A stretch of 64,000 nt of DNA from Sipunculus nudus (taxonomy: Eukaryota; Annelida; Sipuncula; Golfingiida; Sipunculidae): assembly GCA_026874595.1 (NCBI GenBank), contig CM049311.1:5619676-5683675 (forward strand), read 5' to 3'. Position numbers and translations under genes: made by a program. Positions 1-12,754 of the stretch are shown one piece after another. Within the stretch, counting starts at the first letter, position 1. Every line of letters starts with the position of its first letter. The notes under the pieces were generated by a model, which had not been told where the DNA came from, searched no databases, and saw only the letters and a list, made by a program, of their open reading frames with translations.

Positions 1-2084
1 TAACGAGTTGAAAATTGACACAACTTATGTTGAAATATATATAATTTGGGCCTATATATATTTTCCATAAATATTATCAGCTGAAGCCTTTGTCGTCTAA
101 GTTATATAACCGATATGTGCAGAGGTGCGCCAATACGCTAGCGCCACCTGCATTTGCTTTGCCTCACTACCGGTCAGACTAATTTGACTTGGCGTCCATA
201 TCACCCGAACCGTACGGCGTTAAAAAAAAAAACACCACAAAACAATGTTATTTACATCCAACTTTTCCCATATCTATCATATGAGGAGTAACAAGCCCGT
301 ATAGCACTCCAACTGACAAAAATGATAGTTTTGACCTTAGTATAACATTAATATTAAGAGATAAAAGCGCACGTGATCAGAAATTATTTTTTTTTTGTAA
401 ATCACACAGACACACTCTCACACAGACACACACACTTCGCTTGTGTTTCTGTTATCATGCATGAGACATTTCCTAAAAATATCCACATTTCAGATCTTTA
501 AACAAACGTTCAAGCATTTTAATATAATTTATAACGGAATTCTTACGTTTGTTTAATTTCAAAATTTTGAAAAGAAAACAGAAAAAGGAAATGCTTGCAT
601 ATAGCTCATTTTGTGTCTAACAATCCAAGATTCAACGAGTTTAAAACATAATTTGGAAAAATTTGCACATCTATATTTCAGCCCATTAAAAATCCCCGTC
701 AACACCCTACATTTATTGAGGATGCATGCGAAGATATACCGGCAGGCTAAGACCCTTTTCTTTACGCCCGGCATGCATGGTGATATGGACCAGCTTACGG
801 CCAATAATATAACTTAGTAACTAGACCGTATATAGAAAGTTTAAGTTCAAATGTGACGCAGTGCATCATTTAAACGCTTAATACAGACCAAGTGCAGATG
901 CAAAAATAAAGCGAGAATAATGTCAAATAAAAATGGCCTATAGCTTATAAATACAAATTCGCTCGCACTTTGACTCTTTTTTACCGCCTAATGTTAAGAC
1001 GTGCGTACGAAGTCATGGAATTAAACTCACTCTCTATGGAGTGGCAGAAACCATGCAGACATATTTGAATATATTACTGAAAAATCAATATGTGATTCTT
1101 ATGGAAGATTTTTGTCGTGATATTATTCCGAGATACCACTTTTTAGTACTGCATTCGCATTAAAAAAAAATGTTTCAGACTCTTCATTTAAATTTAAATG
1201 GAGATCTAGAGTTTCGCAGGTGTGTATTTATTGCAAATATAGATGCGGCATTTCTAAATTCAAATGCAAAGGCATTAGCATTTTAGACTAAGGCTGAAAA
1301 AAAGTCATTCCGTAAACCAATTTTCACTGCTATTAACTCGAATGCGATCTTTATGGAATGTGCCAGAGATAACTTTGTATAGGAGATGCAAATAAATATG
1401 CAACAACAATCTGAGAAAGTAGGAAATAATACAAGATTGTCGTGTAGAGAAAATCTGACAGAGGCTGATCATCTGCTTCCTGTGTGCAGACTTATCGTAA
1501 ATGTTAAGGGTGGGCGGTCTATGGCGATTTATGCTTTGACCAAGACAAGGTGTCTTTCTATTAGTGCCAGAACAGAAGTTTACACGCTCGCTGCCCACAA
1601 TAATTTTATTTTTAAAATGCATTTATCCGTTTATCTCAGGAGTGGGTTGACGTATCGGCCTGAAATTTTGCATGCTCATAGATCTATGATGATAATATCT
1701 TGTACACATAGTTTGTGCTGCGACCTACACTGATCATTAGTTTCGTCCATCTCTGTGTCATGGTTTACCTGAGCATCTCTGGCGGATACCTGTAGTCGCT
1801 TGTCAACTGCCAGATTCTAGTCCCTCTTATTTGACTCAAATAGTGCATATAAATGCATATATAAAATTCGAATAGTTGTGTTAGTCTGAGAAGACATTAG
1901 ATTATTTACAACATGAAGGTATACTGTAAGTAGAGATGCTAGCAACAATACTAAGGCAGGTTGCAATAAAATGTATTCCTTCACCTGAATTACCGAATCT
2001 TAATTTGAACATAATATTACGTAAAACTGATTTAGGACCAACCATGCAGTTCTTACTTTGTATGTGGAGGTAACCGCCTCAATT
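1..2084. other. AT-rich intergenic DNA, no gene seen
   Basis: I see no supported coding exon or RNA gene here. Short open frames on both strands lack coding composition, splice context or recognisable motifs. A degenerate CA-rich tract near 405-437 is the only low-complexity feature of note. Confidence 0.6.
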
Positions 2085-2302
2085 TTTAATGATGATCTAT
2101 TAAGCTGAGTGTTTACATCTGCAGAGTTCCCTCTCTGTTTGGGGCTACGTGACAAGGCTGTAGCAGTCGTTTTTACTTTATACCCTGGTGTCACTAGGCC
2201 CGGTGTCTACCGCCCCTGCAGGTTTTTGGTGTGTAATCAACCCCATTAGAACTCTCGCTCCTCTGGACTTTGAGTCATGTGCTCTACCCCTGAGCCACAG
2301 AA
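2085..2302 (-). mobile_element. tRNA-derived SINE, minus strand
   Basis: Read on the minus strand, the head at about 2301-2271 contains an RNA polymerase III A-box-like stretch (TGGCTCAGGGGTAGAGC). It is followed by a degenerate B-box-like GAGTTCTAATGG. The body (CGGTAGACACC, then TGTCACGTAG, then CTCTGCAGATGTA) matches the body of the SINE at 50.44-50.80 kb in the same order. The two heads differ, so these are related subfamilies or exchanged heads. There is no open frame; it would need a LINE partner to move. Confidence 0.65.
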
Positions 2303-3336
2303 GCTGGTTATAGTTGTAGAAGTTAACTTTATGTATGTTGCCTGCGTTCCAGTATTCACAATCGCTAAAATTTCGCTGACTGTATGAGTTGCCATGAATT
2401 TAAAGGTGCCTAATCACCTATAAAACATGTTGAATTAACACGATAAATAGCGTCTTCTCTTTGAAATAAATTGGTACCTGCCAAAATATTGCCCTGAAAC
2501 TGTTGGCTTACTCGAGTACACGAGTGTTAAAAACAGTGGACCGGGCGCACGATCACATGCGTCAACATTAATATAGCGGGTGGGACTGCGTCCATGCCCA
2601 GGCCACAACACCCGTCAATCAGGAGATGCCCTGACTGACTTGGCCCATAAATGTAATACATGTTCCCGCTGGTTGAAACATCGCATGTTGCGGTGACTCA
2701 TGCCTGGGGTCCGATACGGATCACACTGTGCTACCAATATCATTAGAGCTGAGGCCCTTGACCTATCGTACAAAAGTTGCGAAATATTATTTATTCTATG
2801 TATATACTATACAATGAATCTATATTTGGCCCCTGGACCGTATATTGTCCATCCAGCAGAGATATATCAATGACATTAAGGTCTAAATATAAACTAGTTT
2901 GGAGTAAACTCTCTGCTTGGGATCTGTCGCGCAAGCGCAAAATCGGACCTCCGGTTACGCGGCCTCTCTATTGTAAACAGACACGTGGACTGTGTCAAAA
3001 GGTGTTAAACAGGTCAAGAGGACGTACTGAGACCGTGTGCTGGGATACTTTTGCCTGGTAAATTTTATATATAGCAAAAGTGAACTGATTGTGTGAAAGA
3101 ATAGGCATAATAGTGCTCCAGATTATGTCTCTTTAAAGTGCTTATTGAAAATGATATTTACCCATTGCACAAAACCGAAGGCGTAACATTAACTGATTTG
3201 TTCTTTCACAATTATGCCTTACTCAATTCAGAAACCAATACAATTTACACAATTTTAAGGAAACATCAGATATATGTGTATGTAAACTAAAGTAATATTA
3301 TAGTCATAAGGAAATTAGGGTAAATAATAAAAACAA
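2303..3336. other. Intergenic DNA, nothing recognised
   Basis: Unique-looking AT-rich sequence. A 94-codon open frame at 2777-3061 has no recognisable domain and no splice or start context, so I do not call it a gene. Confidence 0.5.
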
Positions 3337-3365
3337 GTGACCCATGGGTCATGACGCTCAGCTGA
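3337..3365 (+). repeat. Shared leader motif, copy 1
   Basis: It contains GACCCATGGGTC (a 12-bp palindrome) followed after a few bases by CGCTCAGCTGA. The same leader recurs at 6789-6817 and, shortened, at 18182-18209. All three are in direct orientation at the edge of a tandem-array element. It looks like the outer module of a repeat family. Confidence 0.6.
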
Positions 3366-6300
3366 GTGGGAAGAGATTCGCAAAAGGAAATTTTATCATC
3401 AGAATGGTGGTAAATACCCATTCAACTGAAGCATCAAACAGATTAACCAACAGGCCAAGATTGTGTCTGTATTTATATATCTCAAAAATAGAGAAAAAAT
3501 GTGTAAACTTTAAAAACTAGAATACGGGCAGCCCACAAGCGACTACGTGTATCCGCCAAAATCAGAGTGGAACGGGTGAAGTGAGGCATGGATTTAGTGG
3601 CAAGGGGAAATAGAGTGAGGTATGTTGCATATTAGCATGGATGTCTGCAGCCTAATTGTATATGTAGGTTGTGACACCTACCACAAATCCAGAAAGCTGT
3701 CCAAGTTGTATACATATGCGAAATTTTAGGCAGAAAAGTCAAACCACTACATGTATATGAGTGATTTTAGCCCACGGCAGACAAACAGACAGATGCTGTG
3801 AAAAAATGGTTGCAGGTGGCCCCTCCAGTTTTGTGTATGATAAAGAGCTATGTGAGATGTAAATACATGCAAAATTTTGGCCCAATCGGTCAAACATTTT
3901 TCAAGATATGAGCTTGGATGTCATCAGCGTGAACATGAATGTAGGTGGCGCCACCAGTCATAAAATCATGAAAGCTAACCAGGATGTATACGCATGCCGA
4001 ATTTCAGGTGAATTAGTCAATTCACTGCAGAGATACGAGTGATTTTAACCCAAGGCAGATGAACAGATGGACACTGTGCAAACATGGTTGCAGGTGGCGC
4101 CACCATTTTTTGTGTATGTTATAAAGCTATCCAGAGGCTACATTTGTATAAATTTTATTTCCTGATCGGTCAAACGGTTCCCGAGATATGTGGGTTTATG
4201 TGTGGAAACAGACGCACAAATGGACGCTGGGCAGAGAGTAAAGGTCAGAGGTCAATGCAAATTGGTGAGGCACCAGTTCACATGTGACCTGATAATTGGT
4301 GAAAGTTTCGGAAAAATCGGTCCATTAGTCTCAGAGGAGTTCTCTGGAAACGAACGCGGCGGCGGCGGAACCCGGTCAAAAACATAGTATCCGCAAAACT
4401 TCGTTTTGGCAGATACAAAGATAAAGGTGGCTCCACCAGTCTGCAGAAACTAATAAAAACACTTAATGGTCAATATACATGCAAAGAATCATGGTGATCT
4501 TTGCATTAGTTGTTCAGATACTTCAGCTTTTGTATCAAATTGTCCATTATTCTGAGGTGTACTTAGTAGTCCTATAGCTTGATGGATATGGGTAACAGAG
4601 ACCTAATTTCAAGTTTCCACAGGCACTTTCCATGGGCCTCCTTGCATGGCAAGAATGAAGATTCTAGGTCCAGTTGTTACGATTTGTACCCTGTTAACAG
4701 ATAACCACATCTTTAAAGGTCTCAAAAATAGAGAAAAAAATTCATAAAAATTTGAAAAAAAGAGGTGCCGCACCCAGTCTGCAGAAACTGATTGAACACC
4801 TCATGATCAGTATGTATCCCAAAAAACATGACCATCAGTGTTGTAGTTATTGAAATACTGCAGATTTTGTATCAAATTTTTCATTATTCTGGGGGGGGGG
4901 GGGGGAGGGGTATTTTGGAGCCATACAGCTTAAAGAATATGGGTAACAGAAACCTAATTTCAGGTTTCCATGGAGACTTTTCATGGGTCTCCCTGTGTGT
5001 CAAAAATCAAGATTCTAGGTCCAGTTTTTATTATTTGTGCCCTGTTAACAGATGTTCACATCTTTAAAGGTCTCAAAAATAGAGAAAAAAATCGTAAAAA
5101 AACACGAACAAATACAGGTGGTGCCACCAGTCTGCAGAAACCGATGAGACACTCCATGATCAATATCCATGCAAACAATTATGGTGATCTCTGCATTAGT
5201 TGTTCAGATACTTCAGCTTTTGTATCAAATTTTCCATTATTCTGAGTTGTACTTTGGAGTGCCATAGCTCAAAGGATATGGGTAACAGAGACCTAATTTC
5301 AGGTTTCCATGTAGACTTTTCATGGTTCTCCCTGTGTGTCAAGAATGAAGATTCTAGGTCCAGTCGTTACGACAGATAACTACATCCTTAAAGGTCTCAA
5401 AAATAGAGAAAATTAAAATGGGAAAATTTGAAAAAAAATACAGGTGGCACCACCAATCTGCAGAAACTGATGGAACACCTCTTGTTCAATATGTATGCCA
5501 AAAATCATGACCATCAGGGTTGTTGTTATTGAGAAGTTGCAGTTTGTTTTTATCAAATTTTCCATTATTCTTGGGGGGTAATTGGGAGCCCCCCCCCCCC
5601 CCCACAACTCAAAGGGTATGGATAACAGAGAGCTTATTTCAGGTTTCCATGGAGACTTTCATAGGTCTCTCACTGTGTCAAGAATGAAGATTATAGGTCC
5701 AGTCTTTATGATTTGTGCCCTGTTAACAGCTGTTCACATTTTTATAGGTCTAAAAAAAAATTTCGTAAAAATTGAAAAAAACAGGTGGCGCCACCAGTCT
5801 GCAGGAACTAATGAAACATCTCATAATCAATATGTATGCCAAAATTCGTGACCATCAGTGATGTAGTTGATGAGATATTGAAGTTTTTGTATGAAATTTT
5901 TTACTATTCTGGGGGGGTAGTTTGGGGCCCCATAGCTCAAAGGATATCGGTAACAGAGACCTAATTTCTGGTTTCCATGGAGACTTTTCATAGGTCTGTC
6001 AGTGTGTCAAGAATGAAGATTCTAGGTCCAGTCGTTACGATTTGTGCCACGTTAACAGATGACAGCATCCTTAAAGGTCTCAAAAATAGAGAAAAAAATA
6101 AAAAAAAAAAAATCGAAAAATACAGTTGGTGCCACCAGTCTGCATAAACTGATGGAACATCTCATTTTTAATATGCATGCCAAAAATCATGACCATCAGT
6201 GATGTAGTTAATGAGATATTAAGGTTTTTGTATGAAATTTTTTACTATTCTGGGGGTACTTTGGGGCCCAATAGCTCGAAGAATATGGGTAACAGAGACC

Positions 6301-6788
6301 TAATTTCTGGTTTCCAAGGAGGCTTTTCATAGGTCTCTCACTGTGTCAAGAATGAAGATTCTAGGTCCAGTCTTTACGATTTGTGCCTTGTTAACAGATG
6401 TTCACATTTTTAAAGGTCTCAAAAATAGAGAAAAATATTCGTAAAAATTGAAAAATACAAGTGGCGCCACCAGTCTGCAGGAACTGATGGAACATCTCAT
6501 GATCAATATGTATGCCAAAAATCATGATCGTCAAGTAGTTTTTTTTAATATTCTGGGGGTTACTTTGGGGCAAAGATATATGGGTAACTGAGACCTATTT
6601 TCTGGTTTCCAAGGAAATTTTTCATGGACCTCTCAGAATCCCAAGTTACAAGATTCTAGGTCCAGCGATTACGATTCGTGCCTGGTTAACGGACGGACAG
6701 ACGCACAGACAGACAGACGGACAGACAGACAGACGGACAAAGAATGATCGCTATAGCTCAGATGACTTTCAGTCAGCTGAGCTAACAA
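3366..6788 (+). mobile_element. Tandem-array element, seven ~340-bp units with hairpin end
   Basis: Seven diverged units are marked by variants of the palindrome GGTGGCGCCACC followed by AGTCTGCAG, starting near 4425, 4763, 5116, 5441, 5782, 6123 and 6459. Spacing is about 325-353 bp. Each unit also carries a poly-G tract, CCATAGCTC, GGGTAACAGAGACCTAATTT, TTCTAGGTCCAG and CTCAAAAATAGAGAAAAA in the same order. After the last unit comes a GACA/GACG repeat (about 6693-6740) and a terminal inverted repeat, TAGCTCAG with CTGAGCTA, near 6754-6785. No protein is encoded. A single-unit relative sits at 19.8-20.2 kb. A different element (3523-4415) interrupts the first unit. Confidence 0.7.
3523..4415. 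mobile_element. Nested repeat element with terminal hairpin, copy A
   Basis: It starts at CTAGAATACGGGCAG and ends in a perfect-looking hairpin near 4387-4412 (ATCCGCAAAAC paired with GTTTTGGCAGAT). The inside is an array of ~280-bp dimers containing GGTGGCGCCACC-type palindromes, TGCAAAATTT, GAGATATGAG and GACGCTGTGCAAAAATGG. Copy B at 52.70-54.28 kb has the same two ends. The flanks before and after it rejoin as one unit of the 340-bp array, so it is an insertion. No coding capacity, hence non-autonomous. The reverse strand would start TC and end CTAG, compatible with a Helitron, but this is weak. Confidence 0.65.
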
Positions 6789-6817
6789 GGGACCCATGGG
6801 TCACGGCGCTCAGCTGA
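6789..6817 (+). repeat. Shared leader motif, copy 2
   Basis: GGGACCCATGGGTCAC followed by CGCTCAGCTGA directly abuts the terminal hairpin of the 340-bp array. It repeats the leader at 3337-3365, so the array is bracketed by direct copies 3.45 kb apart. Confidence 0.6.
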
Positions 6818-8569
6818 TCGTGATTGGACTTTAAATGTTTTTCCACTGTGATACTATATCGAGTCGATAAAGCTTATGAATATCATGTACATGTTGGGCT
6901 ATTATAAAGGAATGTAATGTAATATGTGAGTAAATGATAAATGAAATTACCTGACTGATTGATTAATAGAGTCAAATAAAGTGGTTTATTTTTTATTTAT
7001 TTAGGAGGGGTTGAAAATTGTGATATATTTGAGCAAATATGAATGCAATGACAGCAGTAATAAGCAGTAGTAGAATGATGATAAGGCTATTTGTTGAAGG
7101 ATCTAAAGTGTATGGTAGTCTGCAAGCGTTCAATTTGACAGATATGATGTTATGATTAACTATGCTGATGAAGTGATTTATGAATATCTGACTGTATGAC
7201 ACAAAATCTCTTTAGTCTTGACAAGGTACATTATTGTGATGCCCACTATGTCTACATATTACACAATATTGACATAATTTCTGGCATGTACATAGGTACC
7301 TATCGACGAATAGTTATACAAAATATTAAAGTATGAATATATCTGTTTCATCTTGTTCTTGCTTACTGAGGCTGACTTTTGGATGGGGTTCGGAGAAGGG
7401 AAAAGTGAGGGCGGCACGAAGGTGGATGTAGAAATATTCTATTGTAATGTTTTTCATTTATATAAGAATATGAAAAGCTAAGATGAAAGGGGCCCTCCTA
7501 CTTGGTTATAGTAAAGTTCTAAATATATGATTGCAAACTAATACTCTGACAAGACTGTCATGAAGAAAAACAGTAAAAGTTTTGAGATACTGTGTTGCAT
7601 ACGAAAATTTACAGATGGACAGGCAAGTGGACAGAATGGACTAATACCTTTATTTCACTTTCAAGAGAATAATGCATTTAAGTTTATATATAATCCTATT
7701 TTTTTAATTAGATCCACTTCTTCCATTAAGAAGTATTTATTTGAATCATTTTTTTATTTACAGGTTTATAAATTTTTAATTAAAAACCTGAAAATATAAG
7801 TTAAAATATTAGAATTGTTGCAAAAGTTGCAATCATTATATATACAGAGTAAAAAACATTGGGTCATATTATGCATACACATATATTTTATTATTTTTAA
7901 ATCATAAATGTTTAAACTGATTTTAAAAGAAAATAATGCCACAACATGGCATCTACAAGAATATTCCTTGAATCACTATTAAAAAGTTTTGCACATTGGA
8001 GTTTTCAGGACATGCTTAATTTTATTCACCAAAATAAAATAAAAGTAAATTTGATAAAATAAAACATCTTTTCAAATAAAGTATACACACTGTTGGTTGA
8101 ATGAGGGACAAACAATATCATTGTGCTAATTACTATCCCAGTTTTAATTAATTACTGGAATTAATAGTCAATTTCACACCTGGTGAAGTTTTTACTCTTC
8201 TGAAGTAAGGAATTACTTATCTCATGAACATCCACACTTTCACAGCAATACACCACTTTGTGGACACAATTAAATGTACACTTTAATCATTGTAACCCTG
8301 GTGGTTCAATACAAAATCTAAAATGTAGCATGTCCAAGAATAAAATAAAATACAGAAAAATTATAACATTCATCTAGTTTATGCACCAGCTGGGGGGATG
8401 AGTGCAGGGCAGAGGGGAAGCCTGCTAGTAGTGGCCAAGCTGGGCCAAGGTAAGCTGCCTGGGGTGGGTTACATAATGCAAGTGAAGGCTGTACTACTAG
8501 GTGGGCTAGATGTAAACAACACTTTACATGGTGTATGAAACATGAATAAAAGCTATTCATTCCAATCAA
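6818..8569. other. AT-rich non-coding DNA
   Basis: No exon or RNA gene is supported. A short stretch near 7265-7325 (ATTTCTGGCATGTACATAGG) resembles part of the 687-bp unit found at 8.57-9.96 kb and may be a decayed third fragment. Confidence 0.5.
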
Positions 8570-9957
8570 TTTCTTTTGAAAGTTCAGATTTTAAAAGATT
8601 AAATCCTTATGCATATATGCTGGGAAAATTAAATCAACAGTGCCAAATTTGGACATAATTTAAGGTATTGATTTTTTATTTATGCTAATAACTTGAAAAA
8701 TTTGCAAAATTCAGATCTAATTTTGGGTAAACAATTGAATCTTGATTAAATAAAGTTATATTCCTGAAAAAAAGTCTCTAGGTTCAGCAATTCTCATGTT
8801 AGGTAAGTAAATATATTTCCTGATTTTTTAAAAAACTGCATTATGTTTTGGCCCATAACTTCAAAATAATACCCAATACTGACCTAATTTTTGGTATGTT
8901 CACAGAAAATGTATAAAAGAATGTGAATACTAAATACGATCAAAAACAGATCAGTGGTTTTGATATTAGGCAGCCTTGAAGTGTAACAATGGCTTTTTTT
9001 TATGGAAAACGGAGTTTTTTTTTCCTTAATATCTCGAAGGAACAAAGTCCTAATGACCCAATTTTCGGTAAGGTAGGAGATTTTGGGGACATCTAAAATT
9101 ATGTCAACAGCCTGGGGAGCATAGAGATGTGCACTGAATGACCTACAGTCATCAAAGTGGACTGCTTGACAATGTACGGGAATACAACAAGAGCCTCCAA
9201 AAAAATTCAATAACTAGCCTAATTTTGCAGCTTTTATTTTCAAATTTCAGATTTTAACAGATTAAATCCTTGTGTATACATGATGTGAAAATTAAATCCA
9301 CAGTACTTACAGGAAAAAAACGTGCCATGGCCAAAGTTGGGCAAAATTTAAGGTACCAATTTTATATTTTTGCCAATATTTAAAAAAATTTAACAAATTT
9401 TGATCTAATTTTTGGTATACAATTAAATTTTGATTAATATAAGTTGTATTACTGGAAAAAAGTCCCTACCTTTAACACTTTTGGTCTTAAGTGACCAAAT
9501 ATCTTCCTGATTTTTTTACAAAGTCCATTATGTTTTGGCCCATAACATTTTTAAATAATATAATACTGACTTAATATCTGGCATGTACATAGGAACTATA
9601 TAGAGGAATATTTATGGTAAATATGAAGAAAACCAGATGAGTGGTTTTGATATTAGGCAGTCCTGAAGTGTGAAAATAGATTTCTAATAAAAAATTGAGG
9701 TTTTTCCTTAAAATCTCAAAGGAACGAAGTCCTATTGACCCAATTTTTTGGCATGGTAGGAGATTATGGGGACATCTAACTGTATGCCGAAATTCAGATT
9801 CGTAGGTCCAACGGTGTCGAAACGTGCCAGTCTTACGGACGGACATCCAGACGGACAGACAGACAGACGGACGGACGGACGGACGGACAGACAGACGGAC
9901 GGACGACGGACAATGGACCATGACTATAGCTCAGATGACTTATAGTCAGCTGAGCTA
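8570..9957 (+). mobile_element. Two-unit 687-bp array with GACG tail and hairpin end
   Basis: Two diverged direct units are seen. For example GGTTTTGATATTAGGCAG occurs near 8954 and 9641, and AGATTAAATCCTT near 8599 and 9260. After unit two comes a GACG/GACA repeat (about 9836-9910). The same terminal inverted repeat as in the 340-bp array then follows (CTATAGCTCAGATGACTT then AGTCAGCTGAGCTAA, about 9922-9957). The unit sequence itself is different from the 340-bp family, so only the tail module is shared. No coding capacity. Confidence 0.65.
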
Positions 9958-10608
9958 AAAATCAATAAAAGAGATAAGATCTGACAGACAGATTTATTGC
10001 ACAGAACGATCACATATCATACTTTTGGCACATGCACGTGTACGTGTACATACAGTAATCTGCAAAAGAACCTGTTGAACTTACAACAGTGAATAGTTTG
10101 CAGCAACAAAGAGTCCATCGCTTTTATGCACTAACTTAAATATGCAGCTGTAAATTTAAGGATTTAGAAATTTAGTCAATTAGTCGACTGAAGAAGCATG
10201 TTCATTTCCACATATACCATACTTATATATATAAATATATAAACATTTATGTGTAATTTGTTTGTCAGGAGATTCATAAACTTTCATGTCTTTTTCACAA
10301 GTGTCTCAGATAAAACTAACAACACCTCTATAAATAAATACACAACATAAATACATAAATAAAAGATTACAATAAATAAAAGAAACATTTTCATAAATAA
10401 AAATACAAAAATAAAGATTTACTACACAAACAATGATGGCACGACAGGTGGAGTTAAACCATGAAGATGATGTGTGATATGTAATTTGAAAAAAAAGTCT
10501 ATGACTATTTAAAACAATAAAGAATATATAATACACGTGTGCATGTTCTTTCAAATACAGTCGACTCTGTATGCAGTTTTGCTGTTTGAACACACGTAAA
10601 AGTTAACT
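9958..10608. other. Non-coding AT-rich spacer
   Basis: No gene, RNA or clear repeat is seen in this stretch. Confidence 0.5.
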
Positions 10609-10609
10609 C

Positions 10610-10893
10610 TTAGGCCAAAAAAAATAAAAGGTATGGTTCTCAGGCACCGCCCGCGTCAATTTTAACCCCCCCGCATCAAAAATTTTTATTTTGATTTTTA
10701 TCTTTCAAGAAGATAAATAATACAATTTATGTAGTGTTTAGAAAAAAAATTGTTGTTTTCATGCTTTTTCCTGATTATATGACATTTTTATCGAAACATC
10801 CAAAAAAAGGTCAAAAATAAAATACCGCCCGCCCGCACTGATTTCTGATAAAAAGTGCCTGAGAACCATACCTTATTTTTTTCTTGGCCTTAA
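10610..10893. mobile_element. MITE-like element with ~36-bp terminal inverted repeats
   Basis: The left end (TTAGGCCAAAAAAAATAAAA, then GGTATGGTTCTCAGGCA) is the inverted complement of the right end (TGCCTGAGAACCATACC, then TTATTTTTTTCTTGGCCTTA) with a few mismatches. Just inside each end is a GC-rich tract (CCGCCCGC) in an otherwise AT-rich 284-bp body. It is far too short to encode a transposase. TTAA lies at the right edge and seven bases outside the left edge, so the target duplication is unclear. Confidence 0.75.
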
Positions 10894-12434
10894 GCTATTT
10901 GTATAGTATTATTGCACTTTTGTTCTTTGTTAAATACGAAACCAAGATATGCCCAAACTAATTCAAGGTAAATTTTGTTTCAATAAAATATTCCGTACGA
11001 GAAATAAGACACTAATAAGAAAACATGTACATGTACGTATATATTTCCGACTAGAATAACGGAAGAAAGAGTGATCTCTTTATAAACTGTATGTATTAAA
11101 GAGAAGTATAAAGCCATTTGCGCATGACTACCCGATCCACTGTCATATATTCATATATTAAATCACAAAATTATATATTTGTTGTCTGTAAATCCTTTCA
11201 AATATGCCCTTGTTTTTCTTTGTTGCAATAGTTTTATTGAGTATCGATACTGCTAGTCAACCAGTAAATTCATGTATATAATAGAGTTTTCTAAGAAGAG
11301 ACGGATATTTGTCAGACATCTAGATACATGCAACCAGAATTGCAGTACAACATAATTTCGACACCTATCGACAATGTTTGATAATGAGAATATTGGCCGT
11401 ATAATCATTATGAAATATCACATTCATGTATGACCTAGACATACATAAACCCGTCTTATCTTTAACAGCGAGGTCCCTGCTAGGGTTTCGAGCTTGTATC
11501 TGGCTATACTTGACAAAACCTATATATGATTCTTGTCCATGCGCAATGCGCATGCTCATGGAGAGGTCTGTTTAACAATACTTCAATTATAAATCCTTGG
11601 TGATTATATCGTCATATAGCAATATCAGGATACTGGAGTAGACATATTATCTTGATAAATACTAAATTTATAACATTATATTTCTTCTATTTTCATCTCT
11701 GATGTAAACAATTGTTTAAGCTTCACTTAAAAATATTTAACAAAAGAAGTAATTTGATCTTCAATCAGATGAGCTTATATGCTTTATTTTTCAATGATAG
11801 TGCCACACAAATATTTTTCGCATGCAGGACTATTTTTCATCAATCACACAAATGTTCACCTATTTTACCATTATTATTTTAAAAGGTAAGAATGCATGTA
11901 TGTATAAACATATATGTATACATAATGTGTTACAGTGTCGTATTATTGTTATCGAATGTAATTTTAACTGAGACCTGTATCCAAATGTTTATCACATAGT
12001 AGAACTATAATAAATAACTGCGTGTATAATTAACATTCCAATTCACTTGGAAATATGGAAAAAAAGATTATAAAATGTGAAATTAACGAGATAAATCACA
12101 ACCAAGTCCGTAAACAAAAGTTAGTGTATTTGTGGTTACTATGCATCATATAAAATTATATAAATATAGTACATTGATAAATGGTTCAGATCTACCTGAT
12201 AAAATCCTCATTACACTCAACGTGATAGCAATATCAATGAAATATTATAACTGGGTTCAAAATTTAAATATGAACCATGAATACATTCATTCACTAATAT
12301 TCAATATAACTTAATAATTAAAAGTCCTTTAAAAATTAGGGTAAGAATATAATTGTACTACAGTACATACTCATAAAGTAGCACCACATAGTATATAGAA
12401 CTGAGGTAGAACACTAACGTCTTTCTAAATCATG
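10894..12434. other. 3' flank of the IAP gene, non-coding
   Basis: AT-rich sequence downstream of the minus-strand IAP gene. No exon is supported. The open frame at 12132-12314 has neither coding composition nor a recognisable motif. Confidence 0.5.
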
Positions 12435-12440
12435 TTTATT
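12435..12440 (-). terminator. Poly(A) signal of the IAP gene
   Basis: AATAAA on the minus strand, 118 bases beyond the IAP stop codon. It is the first canonical signal downstream and would give a short 3' UTR. Confidence 0.6.
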
Positions 12441-12557
12441 CAAAATAAAACTGTGTCTATCTTGTGTTCTGTCCGACAGAAAATCTTAATTTCCCACATG
12501 CTTTTTTATGAGAATCTGTAGTCCCGTCACTATTCAAACGGTTTCCAAGGATCTTCT

Positions 12558-12754
12558 TCATGAAATGTAGGTCCTGACGGAGCCCCGGATGGGTGACCTA
12601 CATACGGGACATTTTGTCAGGGCGAGTGAACACTCGTGACACGCCACTAGGTGGCTACACGGTAGAAACACGATGTCACTCGGTCTGTCCAAACATATTT
12701 TACACTCCCGCTCATCTCGCAAACGTCGGTTCTCCTTCTCCAGGTCTGTTTCAC
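12558..12754 (-). CDS. XIAP-like: IAP coding exon 5: RING finger and stop
   Basis: The acceptor TATTTTAG precedes 12754. The exon completes a glycine codon split after its first base, then reads a basic helix (LEKENRRLRDE) into a C3HC4 RING. Zinc ligands are C596, C599, C611, H613, C617, C620, C627 and C630, with IAP-type spacing (CxxC, 11 residues, CxH, CxxxC-like end). The C-terminus RTYIS followed by TGA matches the short IAP tail after the RING, which in the family takes part in RING dimerisation and E2 activation. Confidence 0.93.

Noticed and set aside
4400-6800. CRISPR-like direct repeats
   Set aside because: Units are ~340 bp and diverged throughout, with no short identical repeats separated by unique spacers; the genome is eukaryotic.
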